Of a DNA stretch of 64,000 bases, positions 27,095 to 37,711 are shown in pieces. Position numbers and translations under genes: made by a program. The notes beneath the pieces are model-generated. The model searched no databases. It was not told the DNA's origin and saw only the letters and a list, made by a program, of their open reading frames with translations. How positions within the stretch are numbered: position 1 is the first letter of the stretch; every line of letters begins with the position of its first letter. The stretch comes from Arthrobacter subterraneus (GTDB taxonomy: Bacteria; Actinomycetota; Actinomycetes; Actinomycetales; Micrococcaceae), in contig NZ_FNDT01000004.1 of the NCBI RefSeq assembly GCF_900099735.1, positions 62,001-126,000 of the forward strand. The letters run 5' to 3'.

Positions 27095-28441
27095 TCACCC
27101 AAACAGGTCGACGGGCTTGACGATGTCGGCATAGATCAGGAGCGCCCCCATGCCCATGAGAAGGATCGCGACGACGTAGGTGACGGGCAGCAACCTGGCC
27201 ATATCGAACGGCCCGGGATCCGGCCGCTGAAAGAGTTTCGCCACACCGCGGCGGAGCCCTTCCCAGAGCGCACCGGCCACGTGACCGCCGTCGAGGGGTA
27301 GCAGCGGGATGAGGTTGAAAACGAACAACGCCAGGTTCACGCCGCCCACCAGCCCCACGAGGGTGGCCGCGCGCGCTTCGAACGGAATCTCCTCCATCGC
27401 GGAGACCTCACCGGCGATCCGCCCGACGCCGACCACGCTGATGGGGCCTTCCGGGTCGCGGGGAGCGTCGGAGAATGCCGCTTCGGCGACCTGGGCTACG
27501 CGCTGGGGCAGATTGAGCACCACGCCGGTGACCCGGACGAGGCTCTCTCCCACCGCCGGCATCACTTCGGACGCGGGCTGCGGCACCAGTTCCTGCCGGG
27601 ACCCCACGCCGATGAAACCGACGTCCTGCATGACGGGGGTGCCGTCGTCGTTCAGTTTGGCGCGGCCGTCAACGTCCGGGACCGGGCGCTCGGTCAGCAG
27701 CGGTTCAATGGTTGCGGTGATCGTGTCTCCGTCACGGAGGTAGCTGATGGACACTTCCTGCCCGGCGGCGTCACGGATCCAGGAGGACAGTTCCGTCCAG
27801 CTGGTGACCTCGCGCCCGTCGAAGGACAGGATGCGGTCCCCCGGCTGGAGGCCCGCCTCGAAGGCGGGGGCTGCCGGGTCTCCGGGTCCGCAGTCGGTTT
27901 GCCCGGTTTCCTGCTGCTGATCGGTCGGGACAACACACTTGTACACCTCCGAGACGGTGGTGGTGGGCTGTGCTGATCCGAATCCCATGATGAGGATGGC
28001 GAACATGATGATGCCGATCAGGAGGTTCATCAGTGGGCCGCCGAGCATGATCACGAAGCGCTTCCAGATGGGAAGCTTATAGAACACCCGGTTGTCATCT
28101 CCGGGTTGAAGCTGTTCGGCCGCTGCCCGGCGTGCGTCCGCGGCGAGCTGCTGGAACATGCCGGTGCTGGACTGGCGGACCGTGCCGCCGTCGGCCGTTT
28201 TTGCCGGCGGGAACATGCCGATCATCGAGACGTACCCACCCAGCGGCAGCGCTTTGACCCCGTATTCGGTTTCACCCCTGCGCCTGGAGAAGATGGTGGG
28301 CCCGAACCCGATCATGTACTGCGTGACCCGGACCCTGAAGAGCTTGGCGGGTACCAGGTGGCCCACTTCATGCAGCGCGATGGACGCCGCGATACCGACG
28401 GCCACAAACAGCACGCCGGCGATGAACAGCACAATGGTCAC
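27095..28441 (-). CDS. rseP: Site-2 intramembrane protease (RseP/Rip family, M50)
   Basis: 448-aa polytopic metalloprotease. The zinc motif HEVGH is at residues 24-28 in the first membrane helix, a PDZ domain occupies about residues 190-270 in the extracytoplasmic loop, and the second catalytic motif NLIPLLPLDGGH lies near the C-terminus. Such proteins cleave anti-sigma factors or signal-peptide remnants within the membrane. It lies directly downstream of dxr, as in many bacteria and as Rip1 is near dxr in Mycobacterium tuberculosis. The stop is right against the operator region of the SatD-like gene. Confidence 0.93.
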   Translation of the reverse strand: MTIVLFIAGVLFVAVGIAASIALHEVGHLVPAKLFRVRVTQYMIGFGPTIFSRRRGETEYGVKALPLGGYVSMIGMFPPAKTADGGTVRQSSTGMFQQLAADARRAAAEQLQPGDDNRVFYKLPIWKRFVIMLGGPLMNLLIGIIMFAILIMGFGSAQPTTTVSEVYKCVVPTDQQQETGQTDCGPGDPAAPAFEAGLQPGDRILSFDGREVTSWTELSSWIRDAAGQEVSISYLRDGDTITATIEPLLTERPVPDVDGRAKLNDDGTPVMQDVGFIGVGSRQELVPQPASEVMPAVGESLVRVTGVVLNLPQRVAQVAEAAFSDAPRDPEGPISVVGVGRIAGEVSAMEEIPFEARAATLVGLVGGVNLALFVFNLIPLLPLDGGHVAGALWEGLRRGVAKLFQRPDPGPFDMARLLPVTYVVAILLMGMGALLIYADIVKPVDLFG

Positions 28442-28468
28442 TCGTCAGTTCCTTCTCGGTGGGTAGTT

Positions 28469-29674
28469 TCAGTCCTGGAAGCCACAACGAATCCGCGCGC
28501 TGCGTCGTGCCCAGTTCTCGGCGTCGAGCACTGCCTGGAGTGTGAGGTCTGCTTCATCGGTGTGGTTTTCCACCACGGCGCGGACGGTGTCGACGATGTC
28601 CGGGAAGCCGATCCGGCCGGCGTGGAAGGCGGCCACCGCCTCTTCATTCGCCGCGTTATAGACCGCCATGAAAGTGCCGCCGCGGGCTGCCGCAGCCTTG
28701 GCGAGCGCGACGGCGGGGAACGCCTCCTGATCCAGCGGCTCGAACGTCCAGGCGGTGGCCTGGGTCCAGTCACAGCCGGCGGCGGCACCGCTCACCCGGT
28801 GTGGCCAGCCCATCCCCAGAGCGATGGGCAGCCGCATATCGGGCGGGGATGCCTGGGCGATGGTGGATCCGTCATGGAATTCAACCATCGAGTGCACTAC
28901 CGACTGGGGATGGACGACGACGTCGATCCGGTCCAGTGGAACGTCGAACAGCAGGTGCGCCTCGACCACCTCGAGGGCCTTGTTCACCATGGTGGCCGAG
29001 TTGGTGGTGACCATCAGCCCCATGTCCCAGGTGGGATGGGCGAGTGCTTCAGCCGGGGTGACCGATTCCATTTCAGCGCGGGTTCGTCCGCGGAACGGTC
29101 CGCCGGACGCGGTGAGGATCAGCCTGCGCACCTCGTCGGGAGTTCCGGATCGCAGTGCCTGGGCGATCGCGGAGTGCTCCGAGTCGACCGGCACGATCTG
29201 CCCGGGACCGGCGGCATCCTTCACCAGCTGGCCGCCGACGATGAGCGATTCCTTGTTGGCCAGCGCCAGCAGGTGGCCCTGCTTCAGTGCGGCGAGCGTC
29301 GGTGCCAGGCCTATGGAACCGGTGATGGCATTCAGTACGACGTCGGCTTCCGGGCTGGCTGCCAGGCGTGCGGAGGCGTCCGGCCCAGTGAGAATGTCCG
29401 GGCGGTAGCCGGGCTTGCCTGCTTTTTCCGCTGCTTTCGCGATGGCAGCTTCCAGCTCCTGCTCAGAACCGCTGGCCGCTGCCACTGCCGGGGCATCCGA
29501 CTCCACGGCCTGCTCTGCCAGCAGCGCCAGATTGGACCCGCCGGCGGAGAGACCTGCAACGGTGAACAAATGGGGCGACTGGGCAATGACGTCGAGGGCC
29601 TGGGCGCCGATCGAGCCGGTGGAACCGAGAATAATGACGCGGCGAGGACCGGACCGGGCTCGTGGGTAATCCAT
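28469..29674 (-). CDS. dxr: 1-deoxy-D-xylulose 5-phosphate reductoisomerase
   Basis: Second enzyme of the MEP pathway; converts DXP to MEP using NADPH and a divalent metal. The protein has the Rossmann motif [11 protein letters not shown] (17-27), VDSEHSAI with the metal/active-site Asp and Glu, and [23 protein letters not shown] further on. I choose the ATG at 29674, giving 401 aa; the frame extends to 29737 but the upstream codons overlap the hairpin region. GGAGG lies only one base before the ATG, too close to function normally. The site-2 protease gene follows after 27 bases. Confidence 0.95.
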   Translation of the reverse strand: MDYPRARSGPRRVIILGSTGSIGAQALDVIAQSPHLFTVAGLSAGGSNLALLAEQAVESDAPAVAAASGSEQELEAAIAKAAEKAGKPGYRPDILTGPDASARLAASPEADVVLNAITGSIGLAPTLAALKQGHLLALANKESLIVGGQLVKDAAGPGQIVPVDSEHSAIAQALRSGTPDEVRRLILTASGGPFRGRTRAEMESVTPAEALAHPTWDMGLMVTTNSATMVNKALEVVEAHLLFDVPLDRIDVVVHPQSVVHSMVEFHDGSTIAQASPPDMRLPIALGMGWPHRVSGAAAGCDWTQATAWTFEPLDQEAFPAVALAKAAAARGGTFMAVYNAANEEAVAAFHAGRIGFPDIVDTVRAVVENHTDEADLTLQAVLDAENWARRSARIRCGFQD

Positions 29675-29700
29675 ACCTCCAGTATTGCGCACCCCTCCCC

Positions 29701-29747
29701 CTGCGTTGAGTTGGCAGCGTCCGGGCGGCGCCGCCAACTCAACGCAG
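29701..29747. repeat. Large perfect hairpin upstream of dxr
   Basis: Arms CTGCGTTGAGTTGGC (29701-29715) and GCCAACTCAACGCAG (29733-29747) pair over 15 bp around a 17-base loop; a partial third copy, ACTCAACGCA, follows at 29751-29760. It lies between the citE-like stop and the dxr start, so it could end the catabolic operon, but there is no T run. A second big hairpin (38914-38978) has similar form. Confidence 0.7.
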
Positions 29748-29770
29748 CAGACTCAACGCAAAGCGGAGCC

Positions 29771-30586
29771 TCAGCCCTTGTGCCCCGCTCGCCGCAGGGT
29801 CTGCTCGGCATGCCTCAGGATCGGCCCATCGACCATCTTGCCGCGGAACGTGAAGACTCCACCCTCGTGCTGCGCTGCCGCAAGCAGCTCGCGGGCAAAC
29901 TGTTCCTCCTCAGCCGAAGGCCGGTACGCCTCGCGGATCACCGGCACCTGGCTGGGATGGATACAGGCTTTAAGGCCGAAGCCGGAAGCGACGGCGTCGC
30001 GCGCTTCGACAGCGAGCCCACCGAGGTCCGGAATATTGACGTACACGGCATCGACAGCGTGCTTGCCCGCGGCCGCGGCCGCCAGGAGCACCGTGGAACG
30101 GGCGTGCAGCGCAATATCGCGGTAGCCGCCGTCGTCCGCACGGCTGGCTGTACCGCCCAGGGAAGCAACGAGGTCCTCGGCACCCCACATGAGGGCGACG
30201 ACGTTGGGTTCCTCCGCCAGTTCCGTTGCCTTCAGCACGCCACGGGCGGTTTCACAGAGTGCCACCACATCGAACCCGCTGAGCGTCCACAGGTCCTCAC
30301 GGCCCTCAGCCTTGGCCAGCATGATGGTCCGGTAGCGAGTATCCCGAAGTGCCTGCAGATCGAGGGCGAAGTCATGGCTCTGGGCCGGATTCACCCGCAC
30401 AATGGTTTTCGCAGGGTCAAGCGGATGCGAAATCAGCGCTTCTCGCGCGGCAGCCTTGGCCCCGGGCGCCACCGCATCCTCAAGGTCAAGGATGACGGCA
30501 TCGGAACGCTCGGCTGCCTTGCTGAACCGCTCCGGACGGTCTGCAGGACAGAAGAGCAGGGCCGGTCCCATGGCGAAATCAGTCAT
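29771..30586 (-). CDS. citE: CitE-like CoA lyase (HpcH/HpaI aldolase family)
   Basis: 271-aa TIM-barrel lyase. VILDLEDAVAP with the metal-binding Glu/Asp, RVNP, MLAKAE, ALCETARGV and GAEDL are visible family motifs. In Mycobacterium tuberculosis the citE homologue Rv2498c cleaves HMG-CoA and citramalyl-CoA in leucine and itaconate breakdown, and the gene neighbours here match that region. The role is therefore inferred to be HMG-CoA lyase, replacing the canonical enzyme. The ATG at 30586 overlaps the MaoC stop by 8 bases. A citrate lyase role is unlikely, since no alpha or gamma subunit is present. Confidence 0.85.
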   Translation of the reverse strand: MTDFAMGPALLFCPADRPERFSKAAERSDAVILDLEDAVAPGAKAAAREALISHPLDPAKTIVRVNPAQSHDFALDLQALRDTRYRTIMLAKAEGREDLWTLSGFDVVALCETARGVLKATELAEEPNVVALMWGAEDLVASLGGTASRADDGGYRDIALHARSTVLLAAAAAGKHAVDAVYVNIPDLGGLAVEARDAVASGFGLKACIHPSQVPVIREAYRPSAEEEQFARELLAAAQHEGGVFTFRGKMVDGPILRHAEQTLRRAGHKG

Positions 30587-31097
30587 GGACGTGCTCTCCC
30601 TCCCCGTGGGCAACCCTGTTCCACATCAGCACCGTCCGGGTAGCCAGCGCCACCACCTCGCCGTGCTGGTTTCGGCCGGTATGGGTCATGGTCACCAGTC
30701 CCTGCCCAGGGCGGGACTTTGACGGCCGCTTCTCGGTGATCTCGGTCTCCGTATACAGGGTGTCGCCGTGGAACAGCGGCTGGGGAAAGGACACCTCCGT
30801 CAGGCCAAGCTGCGCCACAATGGTTCCCTGGGTGAGCTGGGTAACCGACTGCCCGACGACGGTGGCCAGCGTCAGCATCGAGTTCACCAGCCGCTGGCCG
30901 AAAGGCTGCTCGCCGCTCCAGGCCGCATCGAGGTGCAGGGCCTGCGTGTTCATGGTCATGGTGGTGAACAGGACATTGTCCGCCTCCGTGATCGTCCGGC
31001 CCGGACGGTGCGCATACACCACGCCGGTCTCCAGCTCGTCATAGTAGAGCCCGCGCTGTTCAACGACCCGCTGTTCAGTCACGCCGTGTTCAGTCAT
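30579..31097 (-). CDS. MaoC-family hydratase
   Basis: 172-aa hot-dog fold protein of the MaoC R-hydratase family, with [23 protein letters not shown] as the catalytic helix region, where D and H residues are spaced as in the mycobacterial Rv2499c type. Rv2499c neighbours the citE lyase and hydrates methylglutaconyl-/itaconyl-CoA, so this is the likely 3-methylglutaconyl-CoA hydratase of leucine catabolism. ATGA overlap with the end of scoB. It has no enoyl-CoA hydratase (crotonase) fold. Confidence 0.82.
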   Translation of the reverse strand: MTEHGVTEQRVVEQRGLYYDELETGVVYAHRPGRTITEADNVLFTTMTMNTQALHLDAAWSGEQPFGQRLVNSMLTLATVVGQSVTQLTQGTIVAQLGLTEVSFPQPLFHGDTLYTETEITEKRPSKSRPGQGLVTMTHTGRNQHGEVVALATRTVLMWNRVAHGEGEHVHD

Positions 31098-31840
31098 ACG
31101 GTCAGTTCCTGATCTTCCTCGAACAGCTCGGCGCCGGTGGCTGCCGCCACATCGTCAATGGACACGTTGGGGGCCAGCTCGCGCAGCACCAGCCTGGACT
31201 GGCCGCCCTCGGCAACGACGTCAATCACGGCGAGGTCCGTGATGATCCGGTCCACGCAGCCCTTGCCCGTAAGCGGCAGCGTGCATTGTTCCACGATCTT
31301 GGGCCTGCCGTTCCGGTCCACATGCTCCATCATCACAATGACCTTTTTGGCTCCGAAGACCAGGTCCATCGCGCCGCCCATGCCCTTGACCATCTTGCCC
31401 GGAATCATCCAGTTGGCGAGGTCCCCGTTCGCGGCCACCTCCATGGCGCCCAGCACGGCCACGTCCACGTGCCCGCCCCGGATCATGCCGAAGGACAGGG
31501 CGGAGTCGAAAAACGCCGCACCATTGTTGACGGTGACCGTCTCCTTGCCCGCGTTGATCAGGTCCGGGTCGACCTCGTCCTCGCCCGGGTAGGGTCCGAC
31601 GCCGAGGATCCCGTTCTCGGAGTGGAGCACCACTTCCACGCCGGCGGGAATGTAGTTGGGGATCAGGGTGGGCATCCCGATCCCGAGGTTGACGTACTGG
31701 CCGTTGCTGAGCTCCTGCGCCACGCGGGCGGCGAGTTCGTTCCGCGTCCAGCCCTTGCCCTCGGGATGCGACACTGCAGCGCGCCGGTACTCGGAACGGA
31801 CGCCTTCCGGGCGGGGAGCCTGCGGGCTGTTCGGATCCAT
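31094..31840 (-). CDS. scoB: 3-oxoacid CoA-transferase subunit B
   Basis: 248-aa beta subunit of succinyl-CoA:3-ketoacid CoA-transferase. The catalytic glutamate lies in [10 protein letters not shown], the site that forms the CoA-thioester intermediate. Together with scoA it transfers CoA from succinyl-CoA to acetoacetate. Its stop overlaps the MaoC start (ATGA). An N-terminal extension before the domain (about 25 residues) is basic. Neighbours put it in leucine breakdown. Confidence 0.92.
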   Translation of the reverse strand: MDPNSPQAPRPEGVRSEYRRAAVSHPEGKGWTRNELAARVAQELSNGQYVNLGIGMPTLIPNYIPAGVEVVLHSENGILGVGPYPGEDEVDPDLINAGKETVTVNNGAAFFDSALSFGMIRGGHVDVAVLGAMEVAANGDLANWMIPGKMVKGMGGAMDLVFGAKKVIVMMEHVDRNGRPKIVEQCTLPLTGKGCVDRIITDLAVIDVVAEGGQSRLVLRELAPNVSIDDVAAATGAELFEEDQELTV

Positions 31841-31842
31841 GG

Positions 31843-32634
31843 TTATGCTCCTGCCTGTTCGGTGGTGCCGGCCGCCGACGGAGCGGACAGCGCCACCGTC
31901 CGCTTCTCGATGCGCTTTTCGGTGTTCGGTGCGTGGACCACACGCTGTACAAAGATGCCCGGCGTATGGATTTGCTCCGGATCGAGCTCGCCCGGCTCAA
32001 CCAGTTCCTCGACCTCGGCGATGGTGATCCGGCCGGCCTGGGCACAGAGCGGATTGAAGTTCATCGCGGTGGCGTGGAACACGAGGTTGCCGTGGCGGTC
32101 ACCCTTCCAGGCATGAACCAGCGCGAAGTCGGGGTTCACCGACTCCTCCAGCACGTAATCCTGTCCGCCGAACTCCCGCACTTCCTTGGGGGACGAGGCA
32201 ATGGCGACGTTGCCGGCGTCGTCATACTTCTGCGGCAGGCCGCCCTCGCTCACCTGCGTCCCCACCCCCGCCGTCGTGTAGAAGGCGGGGATGCCGGCCC
32301 CGCCGGCACGCAGCTTCTCCGCCAGCGTGCCCTGCGGGGTCAGCTCCACCTCGAGTTCGCCCGCAAGGTACTGGCGGGCGAACTCCTTGTTTTCGCCGAC
32401 GTAGGAGCTGATGGTGCGGCGGATCCGGTGATCGTCCAGCAGCCGTCCCAGCCCCCAACCGTCCACACCGCAGTTGTTGCTGATGGTCTCCAGCCCGGAG
32501 GTGCCCTGCTCATGCAGGGCGTCGATGAGCGCCACGGGAATACCGCAGAGCCCAAACCCGCCGACGGCCAGGGACGCCCCGTCCGGGATGTCCGCTACGG
32601 CCTCGGCTGCTGAGGCGACGACTTTGTCTATCAC
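31843..32634 (-). CDS. scoA: 3-oxoacid CoA-transferase subunit A
   Basis: 263-aa alpha subunit of the same CoA transferase: N-terminal [20 protein letters not shown], then [14 protein letters not shown]. The two-subunit bacterial form is split from the fused animal SCOT. The GTG start at 32634 has GGGAGAAG upstream. Two bases separate its stop from scoB. The pair would activate acetoacetate, the last product of leucine degradation, for thiolase. Confidence 0.92.
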   Translation of the reverse strand: MIDKVVASAAEAVADIPDGASLAVGGFGLCGIPVALIDALHEQGTSGLETISNNCGVDGWGLGRLLDDHRIRRTISSYVGENKEFARQYLAGELEVELTPQGTLAEKLRAGGAGIPAFYTTAGVGTQVSEGGLPQKYDDAGNVAIASSPKEVREFGGQDYVLEESVNPDFALVHAWKGDRHGNLVFHATAMNFNPLCAQAGRITIAEVEELVEPGELDPEQIHTPGIFVQRVVHAPNTEKRIEKRTVALSAPSAAGTTEQAGA

Positions 32635-32676
32635 TGCTTCTCCCTCATAAATCGATCAGCTCGGTGGGCTGGGTGA

Positions 32677-33837
32677 TCAGAGCCCAAGTTCACGGGCGAT
32701 GAGCATCAGCTGCACTTCGGTGGTTCCCTCTCCGACCTCAAGGATCTTCGAGTCACGATAGTGGCGGGACACCGTGAACTCGTTGATGAACCCGTAGCCG
32801 CCGAAAATCTGGGTGGCGTCACGGGCGTTGTCCATCGCTGCCTCGCCTGCGACCAGCTTAGCGATCGACGCCTGCGTCTTGAACGGCTTGCCTGCCAGCA
32901 TGCGCGCCGCGGCGTCGTAGTAGGCGAGGCGCGCCGTGTGCGCGCGTGCCTGCATGCGTGCGATCTTGAACTGGATGGACTGGTAGGCACCGATGTTGGA
33001 GCCGAACGCCTGCCGCTCCTTCGCATAGCGGATGGACTGCTCAACGCAGCCCTGCGCCGCACCGGTGGCAAGCGCCGCAATGGCAATGCGGCCCTCGTCC
33101 AGGATCTGGAGGAAGTTCGCGTAGCCGCGCCCCCGCGTCCCGAGCAGGTTCGCCTCCGGCACCCGGACATCCTTGAGGGTGAGGGGGTGGGTATCCGAGG
33201 CGTTCCAGCCGACCTTGTTGTAGGCCTTCTCTGCGGTGAAGCCGGGCGTGTCGGTAGGCACGAGGATGGTGGAGATCTCCTTCTTCACCGATCCGTCTTC
33301 CCGGGTGGCGGTGTCCGTGACCGCTGTGACGGTCACCAGCCGGGTGATGTCGGTCCCGGAGTTGGTGATGAACTCCTTGGTGCCGTTGATGACCCAGTCG
33401 CCGTCTACCAGCTTCGCGTTGGTCTTGGTTCCCGACGCGTCGGAGCCGGCCTCGGATTCGGTCAGCCCGAAGCCGGCGAGCGCCTCACCGCTGGTGAGGG
33501 AGGGCAGCCACTGCTGCTTCTGTTCCTCGGTGCCGAACCGGTAGATGGGCATTGCGCCCAGTGAGACGCCCGCCTCAAGGGTGATGGCCACGGACTGGTC
33601 CACGCGCGCCAGCTGCTCCAGTGCCAGGCAGAGCGCAAAGTAGTCTCCGCCCATGCCGCCGTATTCTTCGGGGAACGGAAGCCCGAACAGGCCCATCTCG
33701 CCCATCTGGGCGATCACCTCGTACGGGAAGCTGTGCTCCTCGTCGTGTTTGGCGGACACCGGTGCGACGACGCTGTCGGCGAAGTCGCGGACGGCCTCCA
33801 CCAGGTCCTGGTATTCCTGACTCAGTTCGAAATTCAT
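32677..33837 (-). CDS. Acyl-CoA dehydrogenase (isovaleryl-CoA type by context)
   Basis: 386-aa flavoprotein dehydrogenase. Signature 1 [16 protein letters not shown], about residues 125-140, and signature 2 [23 protein letters not shown] near the C-terminus are both present. The position between the biotin carboxylase and the CoA transferase suggests isovaleryl-CoA dehydrogenase, the enzyme that feeds methylcrotonyl-CoA to the carboxylase; the mycobacterial homologue is fadE19. The substrate is inference from context. The ATG at 33837 overlaps the carboxylase stop (ATGA). Confidence 0.88.
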   Translation of the reverse strand: MNFELSQEYQDLVEAVRDFADSVVAPVSAKHDEEHSFPYEVIAQMGEMGLFGLPFPEEYGGMGGDYFALCLALEQLARVDQSVAITLEAGVSLGAMPIYRFGTEEQKQQWLPSLTSGEALAGFGLTESEAGSDASGTKTNAKLVDGDWVINGTKEFITNSGTDITRLVTVTAVTDTATREDGSVKKEISTILVPTDTPGFTAEKAYNKVGWNASDTHPLTLKDVRVPEANLLGTRGRGYANFLQILDEGRIAIAALATGAAQGCVEQSIRYAKERQAFGSNIGAYQSIQFKIARMQARAHTARLAYYDAAARMLAGKPFKTQASIAKLVAGEAAMDNARDATQIFGGYGFINEFTVSRHYRDSKILEVGEGTTEVQLMLIARELGL

Positions 33838-35960
33838 GATGCGGGTTCTTCCTGTTCTGGAGGGATGGAACCGGCGGCGGCAGAATCTTCTGCGCCGTCG
33901 GACGGTTGGGGGTGGATGCGGGCGACAACCTGGTTCGCGGAGACGAGGTCGCCGGGGCCGAGGGAGATGGCGACGGTGCCCGTCACCGCGGCGGTGAGCT
34001 GGTGCTCCATCTTCATTGCTTCGACGCTGAGCAGGACCTGACCCTCCTCCACCAGATCGCCGTCGGACACGTTCACGGTGATCACCGTCCCCGGCATCGG
34101 CGAGCGCACTTCCGGGTCAGCCGCCCCCTCGCTGCGGGCAATCGAAGAAAGCTGTGCCTCAAGCACTTCCTCGCGGGCCAGCAGCCGGACGGGCTGGGAC
34201 CACCCGGCCTCGGTCAGCCAGAGTGTGGAACCGGCCCGCGTCAGCCGGGCGTCCAGGGTCACTCCGTCGACGACGGCGCGGAGCGGCTCTGTTTCCCCGC
34301 TTCCCGCCAGCCAGCTCACCTCGAAGCGCCTGCCGTCGATGTCCACGACGCTGTGCGCTCCATGGCTGTGCGCTCCATTGCGGAGGACGAGGACTGTGCG
34401 CGCCGGGCCGTTCCCGACCGCAAGATGTACCGGCATTGCGGCGTGCGCTCCGCCGACCCGCCACCCGTCCCCGGAATGCCACGGGGAAGCAGCCTCCCTA
34501 CGGCTACTCACAGCGCCGGCCGGCGCAGCACCGGACAGCACGACGGCGGCCGCGGCCACTTCCGCGTCCGTCGCCGTCCGGAACGCCAGGTCCGGCAGCT
34601 TCCGTTCGATCAGGGTGGTGTCCAGCTTTCCGTCGCGGACATCGCCGTCGTTGATCAGCAGCCGCAGGTACTCCACATTGGTGCGCAGCCCGGCAACGCG
34701 GGTCTGCGCGAGCGCCCGGTCCAGCCGGTCGAGCGCTTCTGTGCGGGTTTCCGCCCAGGCAATGACCTTGGAGAGCATCGGGTCGTAGGTCGGTGAGATT
34801 TCCAGGCCCGGCAGCAGTGCGCTGTCCACACGGACGCCTTCACCGGTGGGTTCGGAGAGGCCGGCGATGGTGCCCGCCGAGGGCAGGAACCCCGCCTCGG
34901 CGTCTTCGGCATACACCCGCGCCTCCACCGCATGGCCGGAGAGAACGACGTCGTCCTGTGCGATGGTGAGCTTCTCCCCTGCCGCGATGCGCACCTGCCA
35001 CTCCACCAGGTCGACTCCGGTGACCATCTCGGTGACCGGGTGTTCAACCTGGAGGCGGGTATTCATTTCCATGAAGAAGAACTCATCCGGCGCTTCAGCG
35101 GAAACGAGGAACTCCACCGTGCCGGCCCCGACGTAGTCGACACTGCGTGCCGCGTTGCACGCCGCCTCTCCGATCCGGGCACGGGTTGCCGGATCCAGCA
35201 GCGCTGACGGGGCTTCCTCGATGACCTTCTGGTGTCTGCGCTGGAGCGAGCATTCCCGCTCCCCCAGGTGGATCACGTTCCCGTAGGTGTCGGCGAGCAC
35301 CTGCACCTCGATGTGGCGGGGGGTGCGGATCAGCCGCTCCAGGAACAGTGTGTCGTCGCCGAACGCGGACGCGGCAACCCGTCGGGCAGTCTGGAGGCTG
35401 CCGGGCAGGTCCCCGGGACGCTCGACGGCATGCATGCCTTTCCCGCCGCCGCCTGCCGAAGGCTTGATCAGCAGCGGGTAACCCACCTCGCCGGCCGCGC
35501 GGATGAGGTCATCGTCGCTCAGGCCCGGTTCCGCAATCCCGGGCACCACCGGCACCCCGAAGCCGCTGACGTGGTTCTTGGATCGGATCTTGTCGCCCAT
35601 GATGGTAAGTGCATGAACCCTTGGCCCAATGAAAACGATCCCTGCCTCCTCGAGGGCACGCGCAAACGCCTGGTTTTCGCTGAGGAAGCCGTATCCGGGA
35701 TGGACAGCCTGCGCGCCGGTCGCTTCACAGGCGGCCACGATCGCCCCGATGTTGAGGTAGCTTTCGCTCGGGGCTGCGGGGCCGATGCGCACCGCCCGGT
35801 CAGCCTCGCGCACGTGGCGTGCACCGGCGTCGGCGTCGCTGTAGACGGCAACCGACCGGATGCCGAGGGCGCGCAGCGTCCGGATGACCCGGCAGGCGAT
35901 CTCGCCGCGGTTGGCAACAAGGACAGTGTCGAAAAGTACTCTGTTTTCCATGGAAATCAC
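33834..35960 (-). CDS. accA1: Acyl-CoA carboxylase alpha subunit (biotin carboxylase and carrier), methylcrotonyl type
   Basis: 708-aa subunit with an N-terminal biotin carboxylase ([17 protein letters not shown]-grasp region, [19 protein letters not shown]) and a C-terminal biotinyl domain, biotin attached in EAMKMEH at about residue 649. Matches the accA1 type, which pairs with AccD1 in Mycobacterium tuberculosis as methylcrotonyl-CoA carboxylase. The GTG at 35960 overlaps the carboxyltransferase stop as GTGA; an in-frame ATG at 35951 is possible. Confidence 0.9.
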   Translation of the reverse strand: MISMENRVLFDTVLVANRGEIACRVIRTLRALGIRSVAVYSDADAGARHVREADRAVRIGPAAPSESYLNIGAIVAACEATGAQAVHPGYGFLSENQAFARALEEAGIVFIGPRVHALTIMGDKIRSKNHVSGFGVPVVPGIAEPGLSDDDLIRAAGEVGYPLLIKPSAGGGGKGMHAVERPGDLPGSLQTARRVAASAFGDDTLFLERLIRTPRHIEVQVLADTYGNVIHLGERECSLQRRHQKVIEEAPSALLDPATRARIGEAACNAARSVDYVGAGTVEFLVSAEAPDEFFFMEMNTRLQVEHPVTEMVTGVDLVEWQVRIAAGEKLTIAQDDVVLSGHAVEARVYAEDAEAGFLPSAGTIAGLSEPTGEGVRVDSALLPGLEISPTYDPMLSKVIAWAETRTEALDRLDRALAQTRVAGLRTNVEYLRLLINDGDVRDGKLDTTLIERKLPDLAFRTATDAEVAAAAVVLSGAAPAGAVSSRREAASPWHSGDGWRVGGAHAAMPVHLAVGNGPARTVLVLRNGAHSHGAHSVVDIDGRRFEVSWLAGSGETEPLRAVVDGVTLDARLTRAGSTLWLTEAGWSQPVRLLAREEVLEAQLSSIARSEGAADPEVRSPMPGTVITVNVSDGDLVEEGQVLLSVEAMKMEHQLTAAVTGTVAISLGPGDLVSANQVVARIHPQPSDGAEDSAAAGSIPPEQEEPAS

Positions 35961-37561
35961 ATCCTGAAGAGGCCGAAGGAGGTCTCCGGCAGCGGCGCGT
36001 TGGCGCAGACGTCGAGCGCGAGGCCCAGGACACGGCGGGTGTCGGCCGGGTCGATGATGCCGTCATCCCAGAGCCGCGCGGTGGAGTAGTAGGGGCTTCC
36101 CTGCGCTTCATACTGTTCACGGATGGGTGCCTTGAATGCTTCCTCCTCCTCGGCGCTCCACTCCTCGCCGCGCGCCTCGAGCTGGTCGCGCTTCACCGTA
36201 CTCAGCACCGATGAGGCCTGGTTGCCGCCCATCACGGAGATGCGGCTGGCCGGCCACATCCAGAGGAAACGCGGCGAGTAGGCACGCCCACACATCGAAT
36301 AATTGCCCGCACCGAAGGAACCGCCGACGACGACGGTCAGCTTGGGCACGCGGCACGTCGCCACCGCGGTCACCATCTTGGCCCCGTGCTTGGCGATGCC
36401 GCCCGCCTCATAATCCCGCCCAACCATGAAGCCGGACAGGTTCTGCAGGAAGATCAGCGGGATGCCGCGCTGGTCACACAGTTCGATGAAGTGGGCGCCC
36501 TTCAGCGCGGATTCACCGAAGAGGACGCCGTTGTTCGCCACGATTCCCACCTGGTGGCCATGCAGCCGGGCAAATCCGGTGACCAGCGTGCTGCCGTAGT
36601 CCTTCTTGAATTCGTGGAAACGGCTGCCGTCGACAATGCGCGCAATGATCTCGCGGGCGTCGTACGGCGCGTTGACGTCGACCGGCACCGCCCCATAGAG
36701 GCTGTCCAGATCCACAGCGGGTTCTTCGGCCTCCGCGGGCGTCCACGCCGTCTGCGGCGCCGGCAGCGTGGAGAGGATATCCCGGACGATCTCCAGCGCG
36801 TGCTGATCATTTTCGGCCAGATGGTCGACGACGCCGGAGACCTTGGCGTGTACGTCCCCTCCGCCGAGCTCCTCCGCGGTGACGATCTCGCCGATGGCCG
36901 CCTTCACGAGCGGCGGGCCGCCCAGGAAGATGGTCCCCTGGTTGCGGACGATCACCGTTTCATCGCTCATCGCGGGCACGTAGGCACCGCCGGCGGTACA
37001 GGAACCCATCACGGCCGCAATCTGGGGGATCTTGCGGGCCGACATGGTGGCCTGGTTGTAGAAGATCCGGCCGAAGTGCTCACGGTCGGGAAACACCTCA
37101 TCCTGCCGGGGAAGGAACGCTCCCCCGGAGTCCACCAGATAGACGCAGGGCAGGTTGTTCTCGAGGGCGATCTCCTGGGCGCGGAGGTGTTTCTTGACCG
37201 TCATCGGGTAATAGGTGCCGCCCTTGACCGTCGCATCATTGGAGATCACCAGGACGTGGCGGCCATGGACCAGGCCGATCCCGGCAATCACGCCGGCGCC
37301 GGGACTTTCGTCGTCATACATGCCGTTTGCGGCAAGCGGTGCAATCTCGAGGAACGGGCTTCCCGGATCCAGCAGGTGATCGATACGGTGCCGCGGCAGC
37401 AGCTTTCCGCGGCCGACATGACGCTCGCGGGACCGTTCCGGACCGCCGAGCGCCGCACCGGCAAGGCGGTCCCGGAGCTCGGCTGCCAGGGCCCGTTGGG
37501 CGGCGTCGTTCTGCCGGAACGCAGCGGCGTTCGGGTCCAGTCTCGATGCCAGGGTCTCCAT
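35957..37561 (-). CDS. accD1: Acyl-CoA carboxylase carboxyltransferase subunit, methylcrotonyl type
   Basis: 534-aa carboxyltransferase that transfers CO2 from biotin to 3-methylcrotonyl-CoA. It has the crotonase-superfamily halves with [38 protein letters not shown], and the C-terminal [25 protein letters not shown] region typical of MCC beta subunits. The ATG at 37561 has AAGGA about six bases upstream. It is the first gene of the leucine operon, transcribed away from the TetR gene; the shared region carries two palindromic operators. Confidence 0.92.
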   Translation of the reverse strand: METLASRLDPNAAAFRQNDAAQRALAAELRDRLAGAALGGPERSRERHVGRGKLLPRHRIDHLLDPGSPFLEIAPLAANGMYDDESPGAGVIAGIGLVHGRHVLVISNDATVKGGTYYPMTVKKHLRAQEIALENNLPCVYLVDSGGAFLPRQDEVFPDREHFGRIFYNQATMSARKIPQIAAVMGSCTAGGAYVPAMSDETVIVRNQGTIFLGGPPLVKAAIGEIVTAEELGGGDVHAKVSGVVDHLAENDQHALEIVRDILSTLPAPQTAWTPAEAEEPAVDLDSLYGAVPVDVNAPYDAREIIARIVDGSRFHEFKKDYGSTLVTGFARLHGHQVGIVANNGVLFGESALKGAHFIELCDQRGIPLIFLQNLSGFMVGRDYEAGGIAKHGAKMVTAVATCRVPKLTVVVGGSFGAGNYSMCGRAYSPRFLWMWPASRISVMGGNQASSVLSTVKRDQLEARGEEWSAEEEEAFKAPIREQYEAQGSPYYSTARLWDDGIIDPADTRRVLGLALDVCANAPLPETSFGLFRM

Positions 37562-37605
37562 TGACGTCCTTCCGGTCGGCGCACGGCGTCGTGCACAACC
37601 ACTCA

Positions 37606-37647
37606 GTTAGCGGGGATTAACTCAAATTTAGGTTAGTAGCTATTAAC
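37606..37647. promoter_or_regulatory. Twin palindromic operators between accD1 and the TetR gene
   Basis: Two copies of GTTA-N8-TAAC occur: GTTAGCGGGGATTAAC at 37606-37621 and GTTAGTAGCTATTAAC at 37632-37647, centres 26 bp apart. The minus-strand -10 candidate TAACCT (37635-37630) overlaps the second copy. The divergent TetR protein is the likely binder, repressing the carboxylase operon and itself. Confidence 0.7.
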
Positions 37648-37711
37648 CGAACTGTCCACCAGAATGGAGGCATCCCCTTCTTCTGGAATTGCTCCACTAC
37701 CAAAGGACGCC

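Noticed and set aside
28106-30643. 845-codon open frame on the plus strand opposite rseP, dxr and citE
   Set aside because: It spans three well-supported genes in antisense and has no recognisable domains. GC-rich third positions produce such frames.
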